64,000 nt of DNA from Papio anubis (GCF_008728515.1 NC_044986.1:112022313-112086312); one strand, 5' to 3'; positions 32,100-44,049 are shown, numbered from the stretch's first letter. Made by a program: numbers and translations. Notes: generated by a model not told the origin, from the letters alone.

Positions 32100-32345
32100 A
32101 TGGGTTTCTCGATCTTGGTACTATTGACATTTAGGGCCAGGTTGTTCTCTGCTGGAGGGTGGGGAGGATGGTGCTATTCTGGGAATTCTAGGATGTTTAA
32201 CAGCATCCCTGGCCTCTACCAACCGATGCTGGTAGCACCTTCCAGGTTGTGGCAATCAAAGGTATCTCTTGATGTTGCCAAATGTCCCCCGTGGGCTGGA
32301 GAGCAGGGGTGCAAAATCACCCCTAGTGGAGGATTACTGTTAACC
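32100..32345 (+). mobile_element. hAT-type non-autonomous DNA transposon (MER series)
   Basis: GGTACTATTGACATTTAGGGCC, GGATGTTTAACAGCATCCCTGG, CTGGTAGCACC and TTGCCAAATGTCCCC form the familiar order of an abundant MER element with hAT-like ends. The exact subfamily is not assigned. Confidence 0.7.
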
Positions 32346-32476
32346 CTTCCACGCCCTGTATAAAGCTTTGCCAGGACTTAACCTAAAATTTGTGCTGGAT
32401 AAAAATGTAATAGTATGCTCTCTTGAGGCAATATAAGAACAGAGCAAAAAGTAATTCATTAAAACCACAATAAGAG

Positions 32477-32787
32477 GCTGGGCACGGTGGCTCATGCCTA
32501 TAGTCCTAGCACTTTGGGAGGCCGAGTTAGATGGATTGCCGGAGCTCAGGAGTTTGAGACCACCCTGGGCAACATAGCAAAACCCCATGTCTACTAAAAA
32601 TACAAAAAATTAGCCAGGCATGGTGGCGTGCACTCATAGTCCTAGCTACATGGGAGGCTGAGGCATGAGAATCGCTTGAACCCAGGGGGCAGAGGTTACA
32701 GTGAGCTGAGATCATGCTACTGTACTCCAGCCTGGGTGACAGAGTGAGACTGTATCAAAACAAACAAACAACAACAACAAAAAAAAA
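32477..32787 (+). mobile_element. Alu SINE, full length
   Basis: This forward Alu has an A-tail of CAAA and CAA units. The target-site duplication CACAA.AAGAG is at 32466-32476 and 32788-32798. Confidence 0.93.
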
Positions 32788-32798
32788 CACAACAAGAG

Positions 32799-34263
32799 TG
32801 CTTTCTGGACACAAGAAAAACTTCTAATACTGAGAGTGCTTAATAATGAAATGCATTCAATGCTATTCTATTCTTTGAAGGTCTTTAAAAATTAGAAGAT
32901 TATCTGTAGTGGTGATTTAGGGGCAAGTAAATAGCAAAGACTTCCCTTAAATTCCTTTTTCAGACTTTTTTGTTGGTTTCTTTCATATTTAACAAGAAGG
33001 ATAAACAGAAAAACATGTGGGTATATAAGAATACAAAGGAAAAGTAAATTTGTTTCTCAGGAAGTTTATTTTCCTTCTTTAACTGAAGAACTAGGCATAG
33101 AAAAAAATGCAAGAATATGGTTAAATGAGAAACAGTGAAGAATGAAATTGAAGGATTAGTGGATCATTCATAATATGATGGTTACAATTAAGAGATTTGT
33201 CTACTGATAAATGCTTGAGAACACACGTGGTACTAACTGTTCTTCCATCCCTCTCACTGGAAATGGATTTAGAGATTGAAGAGCTTTTTAAATTTTAATT
33301 TTAAGTCCCCTTTTTCATTTCAGTTTTATTAATCTTCATCATAAATATTAATTTATGAGCACCAATGCCCAAAGAGCCTCAGGGCTCACTCACAAAGGAT
33401 AATGAACATCACTGCTGCAGTTAACCAAAACACAGCCTGAGTGTGAAACAGCTGATTTGTTACTCAATTTGAGGCAGGTCTAAACCTAAAAGGCACCCCT
33501 CTTTATCAGTGATCATATTTAAAGGAACAACCCTCTAAGTATAGGTAGAACATTTAAAAGCTGGGCGTTGGGTTGGTGACAGGGGTTGTAGTTTTGACTT
33601 TTACAGCATGAAGTGTTAACTCTTAAGTATCTGCTCATAAAGTTGTTTTTTAATTCATCTGCTGACTTACCTCATCCCTTTCTGCTTCTCTGAGTACTTC
33701 TCCATGGGGACAGTTATTTCAGGTCTCCCAGGAAGCACCTCTGTAATTAGAGGGTGAGGTCCTTCGCCACCCACCTGAGAGTTGCTGTTATTGAATGAGT
33801 GTTATTCTTTCCTCTTTCCAAAGACACGTAGCTTCTGGGGATAGCATGCATTTGATGCTTTGTGGGGAGAAAAGGGGTTGCCCAACAAAAGGTTGCAGAA
33901 ATGTCACTCCCAGAGAACCTTTGCAGCCCTCCATTTGCCGTTGGGAGTGTTTCCACGTTGCTGAGAACTCAGGGCTCCTTTGGCGAGCCCTGCCAGAAGG
34001 GTAATGCATGCCTGCCTTGTTCCTAGCAGCCGAGACCTCAGCAGCTTCTATTAAGTGGATCAGAAGCAAAAGAAAGAAATATCAAGACAATTTATTTAAG
34101 GGGAAAAGCTTAGTTAACACGAGTGTGCCATGTAAGTGATGAAAGTGTAACAAAATGAGAAGCATTTAGAAAAAAAACAACGTAGAATATAGAATCTGAA
34201 ATCTCTGAGACACAAAGCAACCCAAGCATCCTTGGTTCACCCCTTCATTTGCAAGGAAGAGAG
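32799..34263. other. Unique, AT-rich sequence, no gene seen
   Basis: No interspersed repeat is recognised. The part at 33270-33620 has many TAAT-type words and could be a conserved non-coding block. Small overlapping frames at 33747-34069 show no domain. Confidence 0.45.
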
Positions 34264-34624
34264 TCTTCATCTGTTCAGGCTGCTATAATAGAATCCCATA
34301 GACTAGATGCCTCATAAACAACAGAAATGCATTCCCTACCGCTCCAGGGCCTGTGAAGTCCAAGATCAACGTGGTGGTAGGTTTGGTGTCTGAAAGGGAC
34401 TCACTTCTTGGTTCATAGACAGCAGTCTTCTCTTTGTGTCCTCACATGGCAGAAGGGGTGAGGGAGATTTCTGGGGTCTGTATCTTATGAGGATACCAAT
34501 CTCATTCATGAGGCTTCACCCTCATGATCTAATCACCTCCCAAAGTCTCTCCACCTAACACCATCACCTTGGGGTTGCGGATTCCAACATAGGAATTTTG
34601 GAGGAGCACATTCAGCCTATAGCA
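34264..34624 (-). mobile_element. MLT1-type LTR (MaLR)
   Basis: In reverse it follows the MLT1 LTR: TTCAGGCTGCTATAATAGAA, GAAGTCCAAGATCAACG, TGTCCTCACATGGCAG, CTAATCACCTCCCAAAG, then AACATAGGAATTTTGG. Confidence 0.9.
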
Positions 34625-35094
34625 AAGAGCCATTCTTTTCAGTCCACCCAACATGAATAGGAGACTGGTCTGAAGAGTTTGGTAGCAGAACGGGGTCCTC
34701 AGACTCTAGCTGTTTTTGCCACTCCAGTACCTCTTGATGACTTAGAATGATGACTACTGTGCTGCATGAAACCAGGAGTCCAGCTGAAGCTCTTTACTTT
34801 CCCCTAAGATCATTCACTAACTCTTCCAGGAAGCTTTCCTGGATTATACACATCTGTTTTATGGTTACTTGTGTGCCAGCACCTAAAGGGTAAGAATTAT
34901 ATCCACTTTCCTTTCTTTTATTCAATATACGATCTTATATCTTGTTCAGTGTAACTGAGTCCATATCTGATTCAGTGGCTGGGACAAAGGAGAATCTAAA
35001 GAAATGCCTCTTGTGCCAAACACATTTCCCTTTACTTACACAAATCTCCCCTGGCAACTGAAAGGGGACAAAGGAGAGAGACACATCCTGGTCA
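34625..35094. other. Mostly unique; weak L2-like stretch at 34800-34930
   Basis: CTCTTCCAGGAAGCTTTCCTGG is an L2-like phrase. Nothing else is recognised. Confidence 0.35.
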
Positions 35095-35345
35095 GGGCAA
35101 GCTGGTGCAATGGAAAGCACACAGATTCTACAGTTAGACAGGCTTGGGTTTGAGTCTTGCTTTTTCTACTTGCAGAAGGCATGTCTTGAGGGAATTCATG
35201 TAGCTTTTTGAGCCTCAGTTTCTTGTTGGTAGGAAGGAGGATAGGAGTATCTAAGCTGCCAAGGCTGATAGGAGACTCCAACATGAGAATAAGTGGAAAG
35301 AACACAACACAGCCCTGGCACATAGCAGGTGCTTAGAAAAGGGCT
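35095..35345 (+). mobile_element. MIR SINE, near full length
   Basis: Forward MIR: GGTGCAATGGAAAGCAC, GGCTTGGGTTTGAGTCTTGC, GAGCCTCAGTTTCTTG, then CCTGGCACATAGCAGGTGC. Confidence 0.88.
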
Positions 35346-35537
35346 CCTAAAGGCTGTTCCCTGCTTTCTAGCCTTGCTTCATGTCATCACTGAAAAATAA
35401 ATATCAGAGATGACAAACTTGTCTTTATCAATTTTCTGGAACACAGGGCACACCATATACAACAATATTTTTACCTAACATAATGGGTGCAGATTGTCCA
35501 GGGATTTTTTGGAAAATCCTTGATCATTTGGTATCAC

Positions 35538-35845
35538 CTTTTTTTTTTTTCTTTCTTTTTTTTGAGATAGAGTTTCACTCTTGTTGCACAGGCTAGAGTG
35601 TAATAGCACAATCTTGGCTCACTGCAACCTCCTCCTCCCGGATTCAAGCAATTCTCCTGCCTCAGCCTCCTGAGTAGCTAGGATTACAGATGTGTACCAC
35701 CATACCTGGCTAGTTTTTGTATTTTTAGTAGAGACAGGGTTTCATCATGTTGGCCAGGCTGGTCTCAAACTCCTGACCTGAGGTGATCTGCCTGCTCGGC
35801 CTACCAAAGTGCTGGGATTACAGGCATGAACCACCATGCCCAGCC
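35538..35845 (-). mobile_element. Alu SINE, AluS-like, full length
   Basis: This reverse Alu has the target-site duplication CATTTG.T.TCAC at 35525-35537 and 35846-35858. Confidence 0.94.
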
Positions 35846-35904
35846 CATTTGTTGTCACTTCTAAAATGAGGGCTGCTGCTCTAATCTTGGATTTTCATGG
35901 TTTT

Positions 35905-36165
35905 ATGGCCTGAATGTTTGTGTCCAAAATTCATGAATGGGATTCTGCCCTCATGAATGAGATGAGTGCCCTTGTAAAAGAGAGCCCTAGAGAGCCACCT
36001 TGCCCTTATACCATTTAAGAACACAACAAGAAGGTGCCATTTATGAAGCAGACAGAGGCCTCACCAGATGCCAAATCTACCAGCACCTTGATCTTGGACT
36101 TCCCAGCCCCCAGAACTGATAGCAACAGATTTCTAATGTTTATAAATTACCCAGTTGAAGGTAGG
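35905..36165 (+). mobile_element. MLT1-type LTR fragment (MaLR)
   Basis: Forward MLT1: ATGGCCTGAATGTTTGTGTCC, GCCCTTGTAAAAGAGA, TTGATCTTGGACTTCCCAGC, then TTTATAAATTACCCAGT. It is shortened inside and at its 3' end. Confidence 0.88.
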
Positions 36166-37559
36166 TTTTTTCGAAGTCTAAAGGGACTACAACACATGGT
36201 TCTCTTCATAACCTGATATTGAATTTTTTACAAGGTATTATCATGTGTTCCATTTCTAGTTTATCTGAAACAAAATCAAAATATGGTTTAGCATTCTAAC
36301 GTAATGCTATTTACGTAAAAATGTTGCTCTCCCTGCAAGAGATTGAGAGCAAAAGGACCAGCCATTTTTACTGCAGCAATTGTGGAGTGAAAAAGCTTAG
36401 GCCCTAAGGAACCTTCAGTCTTTGTCGACACAGATATAAGTGGGATTGCCCTGCAAAGTTTGCTTCTGTTTTTCTTTTGGTTAATGAATGTGAAAGGAAA
36501 AGTTTTCAAATGAATGACTAGGACACTTTCAGCTTCTGTTTTTCCAGCTATAAAATTAAGCTTGTCTATGCAGGAATTCAATGAATAAAGTGGATCCCTA
36601 GATATTTGTGGAGGGAAAGATTCAGACTTTTCTCTAATTTCTGATGTCCTCATGTGAAAAAGAATAGTTCTGTCTGTTCTCCTGGCTAGAACAATTAGAA
36701 ACTAGATTGTCTACACCTTACTAGAATCTGTTTCCTGTTCTAGTCATCATTTGAGCGAGGTATGGTAAGAATTAAGAAAAATATGTCCCTAAAACAAAGC
36801 ACTTTCTTGCCCTTTCCAAGACTCCTTCCATGTTCCTCGCCACCCTTAAGGCTGTCATAGTCAATGTGTTTTAGGCATAGAGCTCCTATATTTTTTCCAG
36901 AGTGTGAAAATTTAATTAACCCCACATGCAGGTGCTTGCCAAATCCTGTAGTGCTTTTCTGATCGCTTCTTTTAGATTTCCATTCATAATGATTTTCATG
37001 TTCCTTTACAACTTTAGTTGATTCTGGCTGTTGCTATTTTCTGCACAATAGTTACAGAGCTGTCAAGGATGCTGTATCTCCCTACACAGTTATCCTGGGG
37101 ATCTTTCTAGATTTTGCCCAGAGTTCAGCTTCCCTGATGGTTCATAGAAATGAACTTTTCCCCCGTTTCACCACCTGCCCCCCACTCCCTAGCCAGCTTG
37201 TCTGCTGTCCAAGTCCTTGGGGAAGCTGCTTCCTTTTTATCTGTGTCTCAGGGGACTCTAGGGGCAGAGACACAGCAGAGAGGCAACAGACATTGGCCAC
37301 CACTACCCAAAATATCAAGAAAAATGCGACAAAACTTCTTACATTGAAAATCTGGAAAAGAAAAGCTTGAATGTGGATTAATCTGACTGTAAAACACATC
37401 TGGTTCCTCTACTGACACACTTGCTATGCCAGTGGGATAGAGTGACCCCTGTCATGGACAAAATTTTGAAAGCCTTCACTCTTTCAACTGTAGTAATGTT
37501 ACTGGTGGAGGATGTCCAGGTTCTTGGCATCTTGAACAAAGAATGGGACAAAATGCATA
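36166..37559. other. Unique sequence, no gene seen
   Basis: A 121-codon minus frame (36288-36653) and others up to 85 codons show no domain and overlap each other on opposite strands. Confidence 0.45.
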
Positions 37560-37860
37560 AATAAACAAGGAAGGAATGAAGGGATTTATTGAAAATGAAA
37601 TTATACTCTACAGTGTGGGAGCAGCACAAGCATAGGAGCTCAAGGGCCTTGTTACAGAATTTGCAGGGGTTTAAGTACCCTCTAGAGGATTCCATTGGTT
37701 ACTTGGTGTATGCCCTATGTACATGAAGAGGATGAAGTAAAATTACAAAGTCATTTACTCAGTGTACACCCTATGAAAGGGACATTTCCTGTCATAGCTG
37801 AAGTGTTCATCCGCCTTATGTTCCCTGCCTCCAGACCCTATTTTCCTGCCTTAGTAAGAA
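37560..37860. repeat. Probable ancient LTR-like repeat, family not assigned
   Basis: GGGATTTATTGAAAATG, AAGGGCCTTGTTACAG, CATTGGTTACTTGGTGTA and GGGACATTTCCTGTCATAGC form a phrase order I associate with an old dispersed LTR. The name and orientation are uncertain. Confidence 0.4.
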
Positions 37861-38160
37861 TTTTTTTTTTTTTTTCTGAGACAGAGTGTCGTTCTTGTTA
37901 TACAGGCTATAGTGCAATAGCACGATCTCAGTTCACTGCAACCTCTGCCTCCCGAGATCAAGCAATTCTCCTGCCTCAGCCTCCCAAGCAGCTGGGATTA
38001 CAGGCACCTGCCACCACGCCCGGCTAATTTTTATATATTTAGTAGAGACCGGGTTTCACCATGTTGGCCAGGATGGCCTCGAACTCCTGACCTCAGGTGA
38101 TCTGCCCGCCTCAGCCTCCCAATGTGCTGGGATTACAGGTGTGAGCCACCGCACCCAGCC
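37861..38160 (-). mobile_element. Alu SINE, full length
   Basis: The reverse Alu starts with 15 T and ends at GCACCCAGCC. The flanks are only weakly similar, so the target duplication has decayed. Confidence 0.94.
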
Positions 38161-38755
38161 TTTTAGAAATATTTTTTAAGCTAGTCAAGCATGGTTGAAG
38201 GGGGAAGAAAATGTTGATCAGCGCAACAATAACCCACATTGGGTTATTGGGCTTGGGCTATTTTTTAATTACAATGAATAAAATCAATTACTTTTTGGGG
38301 TAATCACACACCTGTATATTAAGACATATTATTCATTATCATTTTATGGGTGTTATTACTGTTATAACTTACTCAAACAGACTGTAAGTCCCAGGGAGTA
38401 GTCCCTTCTAAACATACTGGGTAGCCTTGAATGGGTATAAGTTGAAAATGAACCAAGAGTATTGGCCAGTGATTAAGGAAGGCAACACAATTGTAAGTCA
38501 CTTCCTCAGAAACACAGAGACCAACTCCTAGGAGGAGCAAGTGAGACTGCCCCGCCTTCTCCTCATGGAACAAGGTGTGGCATCTGCAAAGTTGCCACTG
38601 AACAGATCTGGAAACCTGGAGTTTGTCCGGGAGGGGCTTTCAGAAGATGAAGACTCTAGACACTGTCTATGAGAAACAGAAAAAATGGAGATGTTTAGCT
38701 GAAGAAGACACAGAGAGGACATGCCCCATGTTAATGTCAGTTAGCTAACATTAAG
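38161..38755. other. Unique sequence, no gene seen
   Basis: It holds a small 9-bp-stem hairpin (AATAACCCA / TGGGTTATT at 38228-38248) and nothing else that I recognise. Confidence 0.45.
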
Positions 38756-38890
38756 GTATTCATTCAACTTTCATTGAACAAATATTTGTTGAGCACCTTC
38801 TATGAGCCACTTACTGTGCTAGATTCTAAAGGAACCAAGGACAAAGTAGAGGACCAGGTTATTGCTTCTGCAAAACTTAGACTTGGTCAA
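38756..38890 (-). mobile_element. L2 LINE 3' end
   Basis: Reverse L2 end: ATTGAACAAATATTTGTTG, AGCACCTTCTATGAGCCAC, TACTGTGCTAGATTC. Confidence 0.8.
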
Positions 38891-39027
38891 TGAGTCTGGA
38901 CAAAAACGTTTTCTCAGGGAACGATAGAATTTGGGTTGGGAATACATCTCTACAATTCTGTGGGAATAAAAGAGGCCATTTGCCTTATTGTTTATTAATT
39001 CATCATCTTAATGTTTCTATTTAATTG

Positions 39028-39363
39028 TGTAGGAGGGGGTTGGTTGGTTGGTTGGTTGGTTGGTTGATTAGTTTTTGAGACAGAGTCTTGCTCTGTTGCC
39101 CAGGCTGGAGTGCAGTGGTGTGATCGTGGCTCATTGCAACCTCCACCTCCTGGGTTCAAGCGATTCTCCTGCCTCAGCCTCCCAAGCAGCTGGGATTATA
39201 GGCACACACAGCCACACCAGGCCATTTTTTTTTTTTTTTTTTTAGTAAAGATGGGATTTTGCCATGTCGGCCAGGCTGGTCTCAAACTCCTGACCTTAGG
39301 TGATCTGCCCACCGTGGCCTCCCAAAGTGCTGGGATTACAAGCATGAGCCGTCACACCCAGCC
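39028..39363 (-). mobile_element. Alu SINE whose tail became a GGTT microsatellite
   Basis: The reverse Alu body starts near 39074. Its tail side is a GGTT run at 39038-39065. The target duplication TTAATTG at 39021-39027 and 39364-39370 places the microsatellite inside the insertion. A 22-base T-run replaces the linker at 39223-39244. Confidence 0.92.
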
Positions 39364-39370
39364 TTAATTG

Positions 39371-39717
39371 CATGTTTTTTAACTCCCTCAAGAAAAGGTA
39401 GTTATACCCCATGTGAGATGTGCAGGGATAGGGGATAGGGCAAAGGATTTACAGCACAGGGCAAGAGCAGCCAACCTACCCCTGGGAGTCAGGAAGGCCT
39501 TTCCTGGGGAATGAACACAGTGAAATCTCCACTCTGAGACATGGAGGATGCAAAGGAACTCCTCAGAAACCATGGTCGTTGGTACAAGGGTCCTCGGGGG
39601 CACAGCAATGGATGAGGCCTAGAAAAAAAATGGATTTGGCCAGTGCTAAAACTGCAGCTCTCGCTGACTAGAGTCATACAGTCCAGAAGGGGTAAGTGGG
39701 GGGATACATAACAGCCC
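39371..39717. other. Unique sequence, no gene seen
   Basis: Two overlapping minus frames (71 and 62 codons) show no domain. Confidence 0.4.
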
Positions 39718-39860
39718 TAGAGCTGGAGGCCAGTGGATTCTGGTTCTGCCTTGGCCTTGACTTAGCTCTGGGGGTTTGGGCAACTCACCGAGTCTCTTTA
39801 GAATCAGCTTCCTTTCCAGGAAACATATTGGTGGGTTGAATCATCTCTAATCTCCTCTTC
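39718..39860 (+). mobile_element. MIR SINE fragment
   Basis: Forward MIR-like order: GGATTCTGGTTCTGCC, CTTAGCTCTGGGGGTTTGGGC, AACTCACCGAGTCTC. Confidence 0.55.
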
Positions 39861-39913
39861 CCCCTGCCCTCTTTATGGCTCCATCACACCTTGGATCTGA
39901 AGTTAACATTTTA

Positions 39914-40178
39914 GGCTGAGGGCTTTGGGAGGCTGAGGTGAGAGGATTGTTTGAGGCTAGGAGTTTGAGACCAGCCTGGGCAACGTAGAGAGATCCCGTC
40001 TATACAGAAAGTTTCTAAACATTAGCTGGGTATAGTGGTGTGCACCTGTAGTCCCAGCTACTCAGGAGGCTGAGGGAGGAGGATCTTCTGAGTCCAGGAT
40101 TTGGGGGCTGCAGTGAGCTGTGGTGGCACCACTGCACTCCAAACTGGGCAACAGAGCAAGACACCAACTCTAAAAAAC
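39914..40178 (+). mobile_element. Alu SINE, AluJ-like, internally shortened
   Basis: A diverged forward Alu. The first arm lacks the usual GGTGGCTCACGCCTGTAATCC block: GGCTGAGGGCTTTGGGAGG joins directly. Confidence 0.88.
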
Positions 40179-41004
40179 AATTAACAAATAAGCTAAAATT
40201 GTGTAAATCTTTCCAAATAACAGTATAATTTAGGTTAAGAACCACTGCTCTGGGATTCTATAGCAATTAAATGTTCTTTTGCCTTTTTATTCTTAATGCT
40301 GCACTGTTATATTCCTATTTAAGCATTCTTTCCCTCAACAACGTTTTCTCCTAAAGCTGCAAACCCTGTATCTGTCTGTTTCCCCCCAGACCCTTCGGGA
40401 ATGTCTGGCAGTGACACTCTTTGCATAGGACTGGGTTTTACAGTAGATTAGAGAGAATCATTTTCAACACCACAGGAACAAACCATATCTCATTCAAAAA
40501 CAGTCCCTAGGCCTGTCCCTGAGCCTCCGAGGCCATCAGTGGGTCTGCAGAGCTGAGGTTTCCTTTCTGACTCCTTGGAAGGCTCACACGGGACAAGTAA
40601 CCCCTGCGGCTTATGTAGCAGAGACCAGCATTATCAGACACTTAACAGAGAAGCCAGAGAGTAGCAGGAGCCCTCTCTTGTCACTCGTCACCTCTCTATT
40701 ACAGTTCTGAGCCAAAACCACACAAGCCACCAAATGCAGTGAACGCCTTTGATGAAAGCAGGGCGTAGTGAGTGAACGAGGTAGAGCCTCATTCAGTCCT
40801 GTGCAGACCCGGCTGAGCCTATGGGGATCGTAAGCTGGAAGGGCTCCACAAATACATAGTTCTCTGCATGAGTGAAGTCATCTCCATCTTCTCACCAAGT
40901 TTGAAATAGAGGGTTATTGTTATGTATCCCTTCTGTCTGGAAATTAAATGTATTTTTTTCTTGGAGAGAAATGGTTAATTCTCACTCCCTGTCCTGGCAC
41001 TGAA
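40179..41004. other. Unique sequence, no gene seen
   Basis: Fairly complex sequence without repeats, including CpGs near 40740-40830. Conservation could not be tested. Confidence 0.45.
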
Positions 41005-41276
41005 TAACAATGATTATAATCCTTTTGGTTAATATTTATTGCATGTTTATTACATACCTGGCTCTTTGCTGTATGATTTGATTGGAATATCTAATGTAAT
41101 CTTCACAACGACCCTATGAGAGTATTTATGCCCATTTAATAGATGAGCAAACTGATACAAAGGAAGTTCAAGTTAATTTGCCTCCATCATGGCGCCAGTA
41201 AGTAGCACAGCCAAGATTTGAACTCACAGCAGAGTCTGACCCCAGATCCCTTCTCTACCACTACAGCCTACTGCCC
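41005..41276 (-). mobile_element. MIR SINE, near full length
   Basis: Reverse MIR: GTTTATTACATACCTGGC, TAATCTTCACAACGACCC, AATAGATGAGCAAACTGA, GTAAGTAGCACAGCCAAG, GTCTGACCCCAGATCCC. Confidence 0.88.
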
Positions 41277-42599
41277 TGTTGCCTGCTGAGAATGGAAAAA
41301 CTGAAAGACATAAATATTTTGCCTAATACTCGGGAATGACTTAGAACCAATAATAGAAACTAGGCCTCCAGCTTTGGGGAGTGCTATTCCCTCCCCACTG
41401 CCCCCCAGTTTTTTCAGGTGGCAAAATAAGCCTAAATCCCAGGCGTTAAACCAGTTGTTTTGGATTTTCCTTCCAGAGGTGATGTTGGTTGTTATCTTCA
41501 TAAGTTGTTTCTCACTCTGGAAGGGACAACACTGCTCCCCCACCAGGCTCCACCACGGCAAACCTTCAAGGTGCAGCACTCGGGTGAGCAGGTGACCCAA
41601 CACATAGGCAGGCAGCTGTGCACCTGCCAAGCGGGCACAAAGGGTGTCCAGGCAGCACGCTGTACCTCCAGCTCAGGCTGGTCTTCGGCAAGGACTCAGT
41701 CTGGAGAACACATGGCAAGCCCTCCAGACTGGCTGCTAAGTATCCCATGCGGAAAGAGATTGGGGCCTGCACAAATTATGAAACATAGAACTGTCACTGT
41801 GATGGTATGATTATAGAAAATTTACATTTCATATGTCAAGTGGCAACTTAATTTAAAAATAAAAAACCGCTGCAGGCTGCCATCCCACAACTAATGTGTG
41901 GCTTGCTGTGCAGCCAAACACGCTTACAAATAATAAGGAAATAAAACGTGAGAATAGCAAAATGGTCTGGCACAAGAAGAAAAGGGTGCCAAGCATGTCC
42001 GGTTACTTTCAGATCAATTTCTGAAATGCCACCAAATGCTCAAGCATGTCTGGAACAAACTGGAGGCCTTATTAAATCGAGAATTCCATGTGACATTATT
42101 CCAGGGAGGCCCCCTGCTTCTCATTATTCTGTTGCACGTCTCTGCACAGGCGGAAAGGGAGAGGAAAAAGGAAGCTGGAGGAAGTCCGCCATAACTTGTG
42201 TCCACTGGGCCGCCTGTGCTGACTGAGTGGCCCAGCCAGCCCCTAGCACTGGGGCAGAGGGAAAGGGGATGGGGCATGACTTTCAGCAGTATCTCCTCTC
42301 CTGCCCAGGGGCACCCCCTCATATCCTCAGAGCCACCGCCAGCCAGCCTCAGCACGATGCCAAATCACGAACAGGCCATTAAGGAGAATATATGACCTCC
42401 ATTTATCACTGAGTGTAAAAAGAAATGAAACGGATCCACTAAAATAAAAAACCAACTGCTGGTCTCCCAGTAAGGGTCTTTATCTTTTTAATCCCACGGC
42501 TTTAAAAAATGTGCATTTAGACCATTTGCCAGGATATAAATGCCAATCCAAGTACTTGTGCAAATAATTTTATTTTCATTGATTAGAATTCAGAGTTTA
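41277..42599. other. Unique block, candidate conserved non-coding sequence
   Basis: About 1.3 kb without any interspersed repeat in an Alu-rich window. Frames up to 120 codons (minus 41268-41630) and 116 codons (plus 41460-41810) overlap on both strands and show no domain. The AT-rich end (42450-42599) has words such as TTTATTTTCATTGATTAG that are common in developmental enhancers. This is inference only. Confidence 0.4.
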
Positions 42600-42687
42600 G
42601 GATTTTTTCTTTAAATAGAAGAGAAAAACAAACTTGGTTTGTTCAGAGTTTGTTTTTCTCTTCTACTTAAAAAAAAAAAAAAAATCC
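42600..42687. repeat. Hairpin with 18-bp perfect stem and extended arms
   Basis: TAGAAGAGAAAAACAAAC at 42616-42633 pairs perfectly with 42648-42665 around a 14-base loop. The arms extend through a T/A-rich part to GGATTTTTT (from 42600) and AAAAAATCC (to 42687), with a 6-base length difference in the A-run. Confidence 0.93.
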
Positions 42688-42708
42688 AGCTAAAGATACG
42701 TTAAGTAA

Positions 42709-43006
42709 GGCTGGGCCTTTCAGCACTTTGGAAGACTGAGGTGGGCATGTTGCTTGAGTCCGGGAGTTTGAGACGAGCCTAGGCAACATAGCATGACTTC
42801 TTCTCTACAAAAAATTTAAAAAGTTGGCTGTGCATGGTGGAACGCACCTGTAGTGCCAACTACTTGGGAGGCTGAGGTAGGAGGATTGCTTGAGCCTGGG
42901 AGGTCAAGACTGCAAGGAGCCAAGATTGCACTACTGCACTCCAGCCTTGGAAGTAGAGTGAGACCCTGTTCAAAAAATAATAACAATAAAAATAAAACAT
43001 TTTTAA
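42709..43006 (+). mobile_element. Alu SINE, AluJ-like, with a 5' internal deletion
   Basis: GGCTGGGCCTTTCAGCACTTTGG shows loss of about 20 bases from the first arm. The 16-bp target duplication AAAGATA.GTTAAGTA at 42692-42707 and 43007-43022 is still clear. Confidence 0.92.
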
Positions 43007-43022
43007 AAAGATATGTTAAGTA

Positions 43023-43758
43023 TAACCGTCCTTTTCCTCCTAGCTCAATTTCGCTTTTTAAAAATGGATCATTGAGCTATAATTTTAAATTCTAACTACA
43101 ATTCAGTTGAATTCTGAAAATGGACTCTAAAAATAATATCAAGGAAAAAAAATCTGTTACATTTCTTATGAGCTCCATCTTAACTTACATGCTCGAAATA
43201 AACTCAAGTTTCTTGAATTTCCAGCACTGCCAACTACTTTAAAATCTAACGATCAAGTTGTGTTTACTTTCCATATGTTGTTATGAAATTATGGCCTTCT
43301 CTTCTGTATGGACAGTCTCTACACATTTATAGAATTTATGGTTCTGGCATTTACTATCATGGTAGCATCACTTGTAGAAGAGAACAGCCTAATGGAAATA
43401 ACTAGACCCTTGTTCTGATCATTTCCTCACCCAAAGGGTATTTTTTGGCTATTTTAAAATTATCTCCCGGCTCCTTGTAGAACTTGTATCTAGAGAAAAG
43501 GCAGAAACCACTTGAATCCAATTGAAATAGAAAATTCTTAACTTCTTGAGTGCTGTGAGAAAAATCAGATACCAATATTTGATTCAGTAAGCTGTAAAAA
43601 TCAATCTTCAAGCAGAAATTCATGGGCAGCCATGAGTTTAGAGGAAGTCTAGGTTCTAGAAACATTTCTATTATAGTAGAATCAGTTTTTCTACATAGAT
43701 GGTTTTACATGTTAGGGGAGTGAATGATGACACTGGGCTTCATTCTGAACATAATTTG
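43023..43758. other. Unique AT-rich sequence, no gene seen
   Basis: No repeat recognised. An 87-codon minus frame (43402-43665) has no domain. Confidence 0.45.
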
Positions 43759-44049
43759 TTTTTTTTGAGATGAAGTCTTGTTTTGTCGCTCAGGCTATAG
43801 TACAGTGGCATGATCTTGGCTCCAACCTCTGCCTCCCGGGTTCAAGTGATTCTCCTGCCTCCGCCTCCCCAGTAGCTGGGATTACAGGTGTGTGCCACCA
43901 ACCCCAGCTAATTTTTTCTGTATTTTTAGTAGAGATGAGGTTTCACCATGCAGGCCAGGCTGGTCTTGAAGTCCTGACCTCAAGTGATCCAGCCACCTCG
44001 GCCTCCCAAAGGGCTGGGATTACAGACTTGAGCCACCACACACCCGGCC
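43759..44049 (-). mobile_element. Alu SINE, full length
   Basis: This reverse Alu has a short T-tail (43759-43766) and ends at ACACCCGGCC. A few bases are lost after GATCTTGGCTCC. Confidence 0.93.
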
